Shown piece after piece: positions 23,279-35,335 of a stretch of DNA of 64,000 nucleotides; position 1 is the stretch's first letter; the number at the start of each line of letters is the position of its first letter. A program made the translations under genes and the position numbers. This DNA is from Oidiodendron maius Zn (taxonomy: Eukaryota > Ascomycota > Leotiomycetes > Myxotrichaceae). The notes beneath the pieces were generated by a model, which saw only the letters and a program-made list of their open reading frames with translations, searched no databases and was not told where the DNA came from. The stretch is from contig KN832877.1 of assembly GCA_000827325.1 (NCBI GenBank), positions 744,001 to 808,000 of the forward strand. Direction: 5' to 3'.

Positions 23279-23397
23279 GTAGAATGTGCAGTATTTAAAT
23301 TTTAGAGATGAAGGATCTATCAAATTTTTGATCTTGCAAAGAGACAACTCTGGGACAAGGATATGAACATTATACTCCCAGATGACCTGGAAACTTT

Positions 23398-24749
<1,352 letters not shown>

Positions 24750-25996
24750 GGTGAGAGGAGCAGTGTGCGGGAGGCGGGAGTGGGTGGTTTAGAATTCTTG
24801 GTTGAAGTTGCTGCCCCTCCTGGATTAAAGAATGGCGGTAACGATTTCACTGGGGCCCACACGGGACGCGATCAGCACAGATAATTTCACAGGGACAGAG
24901 TCTGGGGGAATACACTTAAGTGTTGAGATCTGGCTGAGGTATATAGACAGGGGGAAAACAGGCGAGGATCTCTGTAGAGGCAGAGGAAACACAAAGATAT
25001 CTACACCCAGCATCCAACACCCAGCATCTCCATAAAGTTGGAAAATGTTAGACCGCCACTTTACTTGAGCCACACCAACACCAGCCACATCGTTCACCCG
25101 CCCCACGTTCCCAGCCTCGTCGCCAGCCTCCTCACCAGCCACATGATAAACAGGGATTTCACTGGACGCGACTTTTCTCTCAAAGCTCCAGAGAGCTCCG
25201 AGGCCTTTCAACAACACCATCTGGAATGCGCAGGCTCCCTCCGAAACCTGTCGACGATGCCCATTCTGCCAATGGCGGCGCCCCCATCGTTCTCTGCCGT
25301 CTCTGCTTTCGCCGAGGAATCTGGTTTTAGAAGAGTTGCTATCCTGCAAGCAGCATTGACGTCGCATTAAATGGCATCTCCATTGTCCGGCCTTTGTCCC
25401 CGCGAACCTTCCCACGGACCTCTGCACAACACGCTCTCCCATAAATCCCTCCATATAACTCGATATATACAATAACAACAATATCCCGACTTGCGTAATT
25501 CACTACATATCTACGGAGACGCGTTTAATGTGTCATCGGCTCCTACTGTATGGTTTGGATTGCTGGGTATCGTTCACTACTTCTCATTATTCGGGAGAAG
25601 TGAATAGCATCACAATAGTAAGCTCTCTAATATTGTGTTCATTTTGATCCCTACTGCTATTGGGACTTATCATATGTTTGGCCGGTCCTAAATCTATCTC
25701 CATCTCCATTTACCTTGCCTTCTCCTGTTCTCTAAATCCTCTATAATCCAACCTCGCCCAAAGCGAACAGGCCAGAATTTCAGAGTATTATCATCATATT
25801 CAGGCTTATTTCTTTCGTCCGAGGCTGCCAATTATCCAAGATACCAGCTCAGATAATCTGTTCGCTCTCTTTGCGACCATTCGCGACTGTCAATGATGCT
25901 GACCTACTGCAACAGACCTGCCATCCGTGCGACGATCATATCGCACCATTCCAGCCCATACTTGGGCCCTAAAATCTCGGCATAGGCCTGTCCGCA
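24750..25996. other. 1.25-kb divergent upstream region (epimerase / SUN gene)
   Basis: A 218-codon minus frame (24825-25481) crosses it, but its composition looks accidental and no domain is visible, so I do not call it a gene. Pyrimidine-rich leader sequence (25680-25760) precedes the SUN-protein start. Confidence 0.5.
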
Positions 25997-28361
25997 ATGT
26001 CTACTACTCGACGTTCAACCCGGGCGGCGAGCAGGGTCTCAAGTGCCAAAGCATCCTCGCCTGCCCTCTCTGAGCAGGACATCCCGCCGACTCCGTCTAC
26101 AGCAGCACAGCGCTCATCCCGCAAAGCGGCGGCAAGTGCTGCACTGCCTGCTGTAGGGTTGAAGACGAGCACCGCGTATGGTACCAATAGCACCACTCAG
26201 CCTACCTTTATGAGAGGACCGGAGACGCGTGACCAAATCAATGATGTCTTAGGTGGCATCCTCGAGCCTGTCCGTGAGGAATCTTCACCGAGTAATGCTG
26301 GCTGTAAGTATAAATATGGATCCGAGCTGCCAACTACTAACACGCTGTAGCTCGTCGTGGCAAACCTGCCGGCTCTCGCGGTAGAGGCCGTTCCCGAGGA
26401 GGATCCGCAATGCCTCCGCCACCGCCAATTGAAAGGAGCTTTGCCCACGAAAGTGTCATCTTCGGAACTGCTGGCCTCGATTCATCATCACTCAGAGCAG
26501 ACAGCGATTTTGATATAGTCTCAGAAGAAGCCCCGGCGGCGAAGAGATTTGCCCCGGAAATCATCGAAATGCAAGATCAGAGACCGCTTTTGGCTGAAAT
26601 CGCGCGAAACACTCGAGTTGACCTCCGTCCTGAGATACCCCAAGCTGCCCCAACTGCGGCTCGATCTCCCTTGCGTTTCATATCATATTTCTTCACCTTC
26701 CTCTCAGATATCATCTCACTAATTGGCGAAATTATCTCGACCATATTCTCCCATATCGCGTCGACGCTTGATTGGTAAGTTCAACTTGAAGGTCTGGTGT
26801 GTTTCTACTGACAGTTTTATTTAGGGTCAAAGATGTTGCATTGTCCGTTCAAGGCAGGATGACCATGATAACCGTAGCCATCATTATCGGTCTCTTCGGG
26901 GTTCTATCTCAAGTCGACCTACAACAGCCCATCCGCTGGTATGGTGCTTTGGATGTTTCCCACAATATTGGCCAATTCATCCCATATAGTGTGTCTCATC
27001 CTCTCAGCGTATTTAAAGACGGTGATATTCGAGACCTTGAGAAACGTCTTACGGCCGCGGAGTACGATATTGCTCATCTTAAAACACGCACCAGTGTTGA
27101 CCGCGAAGCAATTTCTCATTTGGAGAAAATTTTACCCGATACTATTGTTTGCCGTAGGGATGAAAAAGGAGATTTGCAAATTCCTAATAACTTCTGGCTT
27201 GCATTACAAGACAAGATTCGCTCAGATAGATCTCTCTTAGAAGAGCGCTTTGAGAAAGCGGAATCGCAGCCGATATCGAGTACGAGCCTTTCAAGAAAAG
27301 AAGTTATTAGCATCGCTCAGAAAGAAGCCGAACAATACCTTGATAAGTCAAATACCAAAAACTGGGAGAAGTTTCTCCATACAAATCGAGCCCAGATTAT
27401 GTCATGGTCCAGGGAGGAACTTGACAAGCAGGTGGCAAATATAAGCAGAGAAGTATTAACCTCCAAGTCAGACTTCATGTCTTTGATCGAGCAAAAGTGG
27501 GTGGATACTAGGGAGGCGATCCTCAGCGAACTCAGTCCTCATCAGAAGACATTAGATCTTATTCGGAATCGCATCGCAAACCTAGAGAAGAAAACTGTCG
27601 GTGCTAGCAGAGATGAAATAAGGGATATCGCCACAGAGGTCTTGAAGAACCTCATCTTCTCTACCCAATTTGCTCCTCTTGCAGAAGCACATCTAAAGGG
27701 TACTGCAAAACTCGGACTTCTCCGCGTCAATCACTTCTCTCCAGGCACAGGAGCTGTCATAAATCCGCACCTTACTTCGCCAAATTTCGTCTTTCCTAGT
27801 ATGAGGTTGAATATGCTATCCAAATTCCTGTCATGGATGTCTTTTCGCCCCAACCGCGGCCCCAACCCACCAGAGTCTGCGATCACAAAGTGGGATGAAC
27901 ATGGTGACTGCTGGTGTTCACCTTTAAACAGCAATGAGAAGATTTGGCCGGCACTGGCTGTTATAATCAGTAACAATATCTATCCTGATCAAGTCATCAT
28001 CGAACACATTCCTACCACTGCGTCTCTCGAGCCCGGATCCGCGCCGCAAGAAATGGAATTATGGGTTTACATCGAAGACCGGACAACTCGTGAGCACCTT
28101 GAGTCCCGATCCATGAACTTCTTCGCAGAAGAGAAGCACCCAAATGGTATGGTTAAAATCGGCGTTTGGGCATATGATATCGAGTCGTCGCAACATATCC
28201 AAAGCTTCCCTCTTCAGATCGACTTGGCGATGTTTGGGGAACACGCATACACCAACAACTTGATGGTACGAATAAAGAATAACTGGGGAGGAAATCGGGT
28301 TAAGTATGCATGTTTGTACCGTGTCCGCGTTACCGGCAAGATCGTCGAACCAGGGGCATAA
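25997..28361 (+). CDS. sad1: Sad1/SUN-domain nuclear envelope protein
   Basis: Inner-nuclear-membrane half of the LINC complex, tethering the spindle pole body and chromatin to cytoplasmic KASH proteins. Exons 25997-26303, 26351-26774 and 26825-28361 give 755 residues. The N-terminus is basic and Ser-rich (MSTTRRSTRAASRV) with a Gly/Arg patch formed over intron 1 ('SRGRGRSRGGS'). Hydrophobic helices follow ('FISYFFTFLSDIISLIGEI' and 'ITVAIIIGLFGVLSQV'), then a coiled-coil region ('DLEKRLTAAEYDIAHLK' and later). The C-terminal SUN domain (about residues 570-750) contains 'CWCSPL', 'IIEHIPTTASLEPGSAP' and 'NWGGNRVKYACLYRVRV'. The family is clear; the exact name (sad1) is by function. Confidence 0.9.
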
Positions 28362-28709
28362 AGCGATCGTAGGACACGGCTTCAATATTTCTGTTGTTGC
28401 TTTCTTTACTTAGCACTTGCAGGGCACATGGCGTTCCTAGGGCATGGAAGGCTGCCAGATACCCAGAACTTGTATGTAGAAGCATCGCCCGTGAATGAAA
28501 TACATTACATCAGTCATCCGCAGCGAGCTGCAGCAAGCAAACTAGAGCAAGCTAACCAGTGCAATTTTAACTCCTAGCAAAAGGACTAAACTATCCAACT
28601 GTTCTTGGTAATCTTACATAGTTGAACCCCGTCAACTCTACAAGACGTAAGAAGATGTATCGCCATGACTCCTCGTCAATTCTGCCTTCTCTACAGATTC
28701 ATACATCTG
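28362..28709. other. convergent 3' region of SUN and FAD-synthase-like genes
   Basis: About 350 bp between two stops. No coding signal; presumably two facing 3' untranslated regions. Confidence 0.5.
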
Positions 28710-29551
28710 TTAATACATCTGTCTCCCATATCCATGGTCATGGTCGTCCATCCCAGCCAAAGACGACTTTCTAAAAGTTCCGCCCGGTGACATGTTCTGG
28801 CTATAGACCGAACAGTACGGTATCTCAAAATGATGAATGAACTGCCACACATTAGTAACCCCCCTAACGCAAGAGTCGGTGAAAGCTCACAGCCGATATC
28901 TCCTCGTGACCCCAGTCAACAACAGGATGTACGCGTAAAAATGCCGGCCACCCCGGTTCCGTCTGGTCAAAATAGGTCAAGGTCTCCCCATGCGGGTCCG
29001 ACCGTCTGGCGCCAACCATGATGGCCTTTACCTTATTACGCTCCTCTAGATACGCCTTAAACGCGTCCTTCTTGGGCAGGGCATAGCGTGTCAGGTCGAG
29101 CCGGTACGCAGCGACGGATTCGCTGACGAAGGAATCCACCTCGGCGAGCGCTTCCGGGGAGGCCACATACACCGTCTGTAGGGCGCGAGGGAGCGGTGTC
29201 TCCAGCCTTGCGAGTGCACAGAGCAGGAGAATGAGCAGAACGAGGCACTCCTGGCTGCCATGGTACGCGAGGGAGATTTCGTCTACGCTACGAGATGGCG
29301 CGTGTCAGCGGCCGGCTCGGGCATACAAGAGGAGGGAAATACCTGTAACGTTCCAAGGCGGCATCGATGACGCCCAAGGAGCTCCTCGTCTGGTCTTGCA
29401 CGGCCTTCAAAAGAGGGGTGTCAGCCTCATTGTTCAGGAAGATGGTGATGCGCCTAGCGAGGCCGGTGCAGATGGGGAGGATGCTCGCATGGTGGTTGTA
29501 GCTTAGGGCGGACTGCTGGTCATAGTTCACTGTGGGTGAACGCAGTGGCAT
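28710..29551 (-). CDS. short FAD-synthase-like protein with altered PP-loop
   Basis: Resembles FMN adenylyltransferase (yeast Fad1, PAPS-reductase fold), which makes FAD from FMN and ATP. Exons 29551-29343, 29287-28891 and 28841-28710 give 245 residues, shorter than yeast Fad1 (about 306). Conserved blocks: 'VQDQTRSSLGVIDAALERY', 'TRYALPKKDAFKAYLEER', 'IMVGARRSDPHGETLTYFD', 'RVHPVVDWGHEEISAFIHH' and 'IPYCSVYSQNMSPGGT'. Two things are abnormal. The ATP-binding PP-loop, normally SYNGGKDC, reads 'AYHGSQEC', and the protein stops soon after 'GGT', without the conserved Arg-containing C-terminus. The exons look more GC-rich than neighbours. It may be a paralogue with lost or changed activity; the true FAD synthase should lie elsewhere. 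Confidence 0.78.
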
Positions 29552-29791
29552 TTCGTTGACGGTGGTTTGTCTACTGTCATTTCCTTGTGGTTGCTGGTTG
29601 AACCCTCATGACTGTTCAAGCTGGGGAATCAAATAAGCGAGCCTGCTGGGGCCGCGTGGGGAAGACGTGGGGTAATCCTTTTTTGCGCGCCCAGTCAAGA
29701 TGGCAATAATGCGCACAAAATATGAGACGTGGGGGAGGGGGTATCTAACATTCGTATTTTAATTTTCTTCTTCTTCTTCTGCTGCCATACA

Positions 29792-32189
29792 TTAATTGAG
29801 AAGTCCTGCAGCAAGAGCCTCCAGATCCTCCAAGGTCTCTGGCTCCACTTCGGCTTCAATAATGCGGCCCTTCCTACGCGTTCCCTCGTCTCCGGAATCG
29901 TCCTCGAACCACTTCTTGGGTCTCTTCGCTGGCCGATCGTCTTCTGCATCTTCCAGGAGTGGCAATGAAGCAAGCAGAGCCAATGGATCTTCCTCATTCC
30001 CAGTATCCACCAGCGTCGGCACAGCCTCATCAACGAGGCCGATCTCAGCTGCTTCTCTCGCCCTCTTCTTTTCCTTCTTCTCGCGTTTCTTCTGCTTTGC
30101 GAGCTGCCTATCGTCAATATCGGCTTCACGAACTCTCTCTGTTTCTTCCTGCACGAATTTAGCTCTTTGAGCAGCTGCGGGGCCTTGTTTCTCGAAGGCC
30201 TCCTCTCCTTCCAGCTCGTAGACTTGATGGGCTACCCCGTCGTCATCGTACACCAACTTCACACCCTTCTCCTTATATTTCAAAAGCTGCTTCTTGGACA
30301 TTAGTAGCTTTTCTCTCCGTTTGGAGTCGATCACGAGAGGATCTTTCCCAATTCCTGTTACAACCTTTGTCGCAGATCTAGTAAACTCGCCATCTTCCTG
30401 ATCAGAACTGCTGAGCTCATCTACAGGAACAATTCTTTTCACTGACAAAAAGTCGTCATCTTCATCAGCGTCCGCATGCTGGCTTTGTATTTCAGTGCGG
30501 TCATCAGCAATCGTCTTAGCATAGTGGCTAGAAAGAACATCCTGATTGCGGCGTTCAAACATTCGATCGTACTTCGTCCGCACTTCTGGCTTCTTCGGTT
30601 CGTCACTATCGTCGTCAAGACCTCTCGGTGTATTTTTTAGCTTCTTTGTATCATCTCCTTTCCGGAATTTAATCTTTGGGGTTCCAGGGAGGCCCATGCT
30701 TGTGTGAAAGCCTTCTAAATCGTATTTATCGATATTAAAGACTTCCTTGTCCTTCTGAAGCCAGAGCGATTTGGCATAACTCTCAAATGCCTTCTTGCCA
30801 AGATACTTGAGCTCTGGATCTTGAAAACACATCTTTTGCAGCTGGTCTCCTATTTCCTTCTCCTTTCCCTTTCGGATGTTGATTTTCTGAATAGTCACTT
30901 TCTTATGTTCCAAGCGTTTTATCATCCCATCCTCCTCGCTTGGATCTAAGATGAGAACAGCCTTTCCCGGCTTCTCTGCACGAGCAGTTCGTCCAACCCG
31001 ATGGATATATGTATCTGCATCTTCTGGGCAGTCTAACTGAATGACCCAATCGACAGCAGGGAAATCAAGTCCTCGGGCAACCACGTCCGTGGCGAAGATA
31101 CATGAGTTCCTTGAGGCTGAAAATTTCGAGGTAACATCTAATCTAGCAGACAACTTTTGTCTACCGTGTAGATGGAGTAATGGAATGCCTGGTTGCAGAT
31201 GCCGAAAAGTCTCGTATGTGAACCTTACTTGCTTTGCCGACGAGAAAAAAACAATTATCTTAGATTTGACATTCGCCCTGATGAATCCAAACAACGTGTT
31301 GAGTTTTTTGGAGAGTGGGACAACCACATAGTGTTGTTGCAAAGTAGAAGGTGTTGCGCTCAACGCGGCCTCGTGGACCGCCACATATTCCGGATCTTGT
31401 AGGTTTAGTCTGGCTAGATCAGAGACCTTTTTTGTTTGTGTAGCGCTGAAGAGCATTGTCTGTCTGCCTTTTGGCAAATGCTCGATTATTGCGTCGACGG
31501 AAGATTGAAATCCCATATCCATGATCCGGTCCGCCTCGTCGAGGACAAGGACCTGCAAATTGCCCACTTCAAAGGCAGCTGTCTGATCCATATGCTGTAG
31601 CATTCTACCTGGAGTGCACACAAGTATGTTCATCCTCCCTAATCGTTCTTGTTGTTGTTTTAAATCACCGCCACCTATTACCAGCGCAGCCGAAAAAGTG
31701 TGATACCGTCCAATTTTTCTGAGGACTTCGAAAATCTGGATAGCCAGTTCTCGGGTTGGCGATATGATCAACGCCCCTAGGCCATCAAACTCTGTCCATC
31801 TTGCCCTGTATAATCTTTCCAGCACCGGAACTAAGAATGCCAACGTTTTCCCGCTCCCAGTCTTCGCGGCACCCAGTATGTCGCGCCCTTTCAAAGCAAG
31901 TGGTATGGCTTTAGACTGAATATCTGTCAGGGTTTTGAAGTGAGATGCTTCTAGCCCAGATGCAGTAATTTGTGATAGAGGCAAGTCAGAGAAGTCTTTT
32001 ATTTCTGATTTGATGTCCTAGAACGTGTTAGATTTGAGTGTTGCTAAGATATATTAAATTTACCAGTTCCTGAACAGCTTTCTCGAGTTTCTCATGGTCA
32101 TCAACGTCGCGCTTTCTCTTGAGGGACTTTATATTGGCTTTCGGCCTCCCAGAAGGCTTGTGCCTTCGACCGGCCGTATGGGGAGGCAT
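29792..32189 (-). CDS. dbp4: DEAD-box RNA helicase Dbp4 (Hca4)
   Basis: Nucleolar ATP-dependent RNA helicase needed in yeast for U14 snoRNA release and 18S rRNA maturation. A short first exon (32189-32064, [19 protein letters not shown]) is joined over a 46-nt intron to 32017-29792, giving 783 residues. Motifs in order: Q '[10 protein letters not shown]', I 'AAKTGSGKT', Ia 'SPTRELAIQ', Ib 'TPGR', II 'LDEADRIMD', III 'FSATQ', V '[12 protein letters not shown]', VI 'HRVGRTARA'. After the helicase core come the Dbp4-type extension ('[19 protein letters not shown]') and a charged tail with '[14 protein letters not shown]' that may act as a nucleolar signal. It is divergent from dbp10, with 160 bp between starts. 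Confidence 0.95.
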
Positions 32190-32349
32190 TATTGTCGTAC
32201 TGAAGCATGTGGATGCCCGCCAGAAATCTTACAGAAATTGCAACCGGATTGTCGCGCTAGCGGCCGCCTGGCAAAAAATAATCGCATCCCGCGATAAGAC
32301 TTTACTACAATATGCAGATCAAGTCCCGAGACTTCTGGCATCCCACAAA
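32190..32349. promoter_or_regulatory. short shared promoter of dbp4 and dbp10
   Basis: Only 160 bp separate the two start codons, so both promoters and both leaders must fit in this stretch or overlap the coding ends. It contains a GC-rich core ('gctagcggccgc', about 32259-32270) and a gataag site nearby. I do not see a clear match to the yeast PAC or RRPE ribosome-biogenesis elements. Confidence 0.6.
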
Positions 32350-35161
32350 ATGCCTCACCGCGCGGCTTCCCCGGCGGCCTCTGAAAACGAGTTCGATATT
32401 ACTAAGTCCTTATTCCAAGATGATGATGGCGAGAATGTCGTGGAATTTGGCGTCCCAACAGGGAAAGATGCGGGGAGTCTGGACATCGGTGGAATTTTTG
32501 ATCTAGCATTGGAGAGTGACGGGGAGGGCGATGAAGCATTCATTGCATCGAAGCAAGCCGCTTCTAATCGAAAAGCTTCAAATGTGAAAGGCAAGAGCGT
32601 CAAAAAAGGGGGTGGTTTTCAGGCAATGGGTACGCGTATCGTTCGCTGACCAAGGTTACACCGACTGATAATCTCTAGGCTTGAATTCCCACCTTTTGAA
32701 GGCAATTAGTAGGAAAGGATTCTCTGTTCCTACTCCAATTCAACGCAAAACAATACCTCTAGTTCTCGACAATCAAGACGTTGTTGGCATGGCAAGGACT
32801 GGCTCAGGGAAAACTGCGGCTTTCGTTATACCCATGATCGAGAAATTGAAAGCACATAGTGCTAGAGTAGGGGCAAGAGCTTTGATATTGTCACCATCTC
32901 GAGAGCTCGCACTGCAGACACTGAAAGTTGTGAAGGAGTTTGGTCGAGGCACAGATCTTAAATGCGTTCTACTAGTCGGAGGGGATAGCTTGGAAGATCA
33001 GTTCGGATTTATGGCGGCAAATCCCGACATCGTGATAGCTACGCCAGGCCGATTCTTGCATTTGCAGGTCGAGATGTCCCTGGATCTCTCATCAATGAAG
33101 TATGTTGTCTTTGATGAGGCAGATCGACTTTTTGAGATGGGCTTTGCGGCGCAACTTTCAGAGATTCTTCATGCACTTCCAACTGCTCGACAGACATTAC
33201 TGTTTTCGGCAACCTTGCCAAAATCTTTGGTAGAATTTGCTCGCGCCGGCCTTCAGGAACCTAGTTTAGTGCGATTAGATGCGGAGAGCAAAGTCTCACC
33301 AGACCTTCAAAGCGCTTTTTTTAGCATCAAGAGCGCTGAGAAGGAAGGCGCACTACTTCATATCCTCAATGACCTGATCAAAATGCCAACTGGGCCTCCT
33401 GAAGGATCAGCAGATGCCAACAACAAGAAGCGAAAACGGGGTGGTGATGGCCCAGGCCCAAAGCCAAAGCCTACGGAGCATTCGACTATCATATTTGCGG
33501 CTACGAAGCACCACGTCGATTATCTAGCATCACTTCTTCGTCTATCTGGATTCGCAGTGTCACATGCATATGGCTCGCTAGATCAGACAGCAAGAAATAT
33601 TCATGTGGAAAACTTTCGGACTGGTATGACAAATATCCTGGTCGTAACGGATGTTGCAGCAAGAGGAATTGATATCCCTGTTTTGGCAAATGTCATTAAT
33701 TATGATTTCCCACCCCAGCCAAAGGTCTTCGTTCACCGTGTTGGACGTACTGCAAGAGCTGGTCAGCGTGGATGGAGTTACAATCTAGTTCGGGATACTG
33801 ATGCACCATACCTCTTGGATCTTCAGCTCTTCCTAGGTAAGAGGCTACTTATTGGTCGCAATGGCGGGGAGGCTCCCAATTATGCGGAAGACGTTATCGT
33901 TGGATCTCTTCTTAGAGACAAATTAGAGACAACGACCGAGTGGATTAGCAAGCTCCTTGGTGATGATGACGACCTCAGTGCTCTGAGAAAGGTATCTGAG
34001 AAAGGAGAGAGGCTTTACATCAAGACGCGAAACTCCGCTTCTAGCGAGAGTGCAAAGAGAGCTAAAGAAGTAGTCGCGTCGAAAGAATGGAATCAGCTCC
34101 ATCCTATTTTTAACAATGAGACGAACGACGCTGAGCAGGCTCGCATCGAAATGCTTGCTCGCATCAGCGGCTTTCGACCACAAGAAACCGTTTTCGAAAT
34201 TGGTACAAGAGGCAAGGCCGGCTATAGTGAGGCTGCCGAGATGATGAGGCAACGGAGGGAAAAGATAGTCCCTCGGAGACAGAAGGAGGAAGATGAAAGA
34301 AATGCCGCAGAGGCGGAAGAGAACATGAATGGACTTGCAGACATGGAAGACATACCGAACGGAGGTGCTGACGACGATGACGATATGGAAGTCACAGTTT
34401 CGGGTGGTGACCAGGACTTGGAAGAAGCTTCTGATGGCGATATTGAAATAACGTTTTCCAAATCAGCGCAGAAAGGCAAAGGGAGAACATTATCTTGGAA
34501 AGACTCCGAAAACTTCATGTCATACACTCCGAAAACGATTAACACGGCAGAAGAACGCGGATATGGCGTTCACTCTGGATCTTATAATACAGCATCACAA
34601 AACTCAAACTTTGTGGAGGTTGCTAGAGGGCTCACTATGGATTTGACCAATGATGATGGAGCGAAGGCATTTGGAGAGCCTACTCGAGCGAAGGGAATGA
34701 GATGGGATAAAAGGCACAGCAAATATGTGGCTCTCGCGAACGATGAGGATGGATCTAAAGGGAAGAAAATGATCCGTGGTGAGAGTGGGCAGAAGATTGC
34801 AGCGAGTTTCCAAAGCGGTCGATTTGATAAATGGCGAAAAGCTCATAAGGTCGACCGTCTTCCGCGAACTGGTGAGGCAGAGAGAGAAATCACCGGTGCG
34901 GCTTCAGGCGTGGGAAGAGGATTTGGACCCAGGTATAAGCACAAGCAAGAGAAGGCACCGAAAGAGGCAGATAAATTTCGGGATGATTATCATGTTAGGA
35001 AGAAGAGGGTGGCTGAAGCGAAGGAAAAGAGAATTGGGAAGTACAAGGAGGGCAGTGGGAAGCAAGAAATTAAGAGTACGGATGATATCAGGAGGGAGAG
35101 GAAGTTAGCAGAGAGGAGAAGATCTAAAAATGGAAGGCCTTCCAAGAAGGGAAAGAAATGA
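32350..35161 (+). CDS. dbp10: DEAD-box RNA helicase Dbp10
   Basis: Nucleolar helicase of 60S ribosomal subunit assembly. Exons 32350-32629 and 32679-35161 give 920 residues. The start [20 protein letters not shown] fits fungal Dbp10, and splicing gives '[17 protein letters not shown]', the entry to the helicase core. Motifs: '[10 protein letters not shown]', 'ARTGSGKT', 'SPSRELALQ', 'TPGR', '[11 protein letters not shown]', 'FSATLP', '[11 protein letters not shown]', '[11 protein letters not shown]'. A charged insert ('[11 protein letters not shown]') lies between the two RecA domains. The C-terminus has an acidic stretch, the Dbp10CT-type block '[13 protein letters not shown]', and a very basic tail ('[20 protein letters not shown]'). 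It is convergent with syo1, 174 bp between stops. Confidence 0.95.
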
Positions 35162-35335
35162 TAGAGATCATAGGGTATCATACATATTGTTCACAGAGTC
35201 TGGTAGCAGTAGGGGAGTGCGTGAGGGTTAAAAACACCCCAAGTTATCTCTTCAATTGAATTTGGGAGATCGGTATATGCTTTTCGCTGTTTAATGCCCA
35301 TTTTTATGCCCTTGACCTGCCTCTATATAATATTT

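Noticed and set aside
24825-25481. 218-codon minus-strand open frame between the epimerase and SUN genes
   Set aside because: No domain, odd Trp/Arg/Cys-rich composition, lies over two promoters; probably chance.
28362-28709. Search for the missing C-terminal exon of the FAD-synthase-like gene
   Set aside because: No frame there encodes the expected Arg-containing end; the TAA at 28710 seems to be the real stop.
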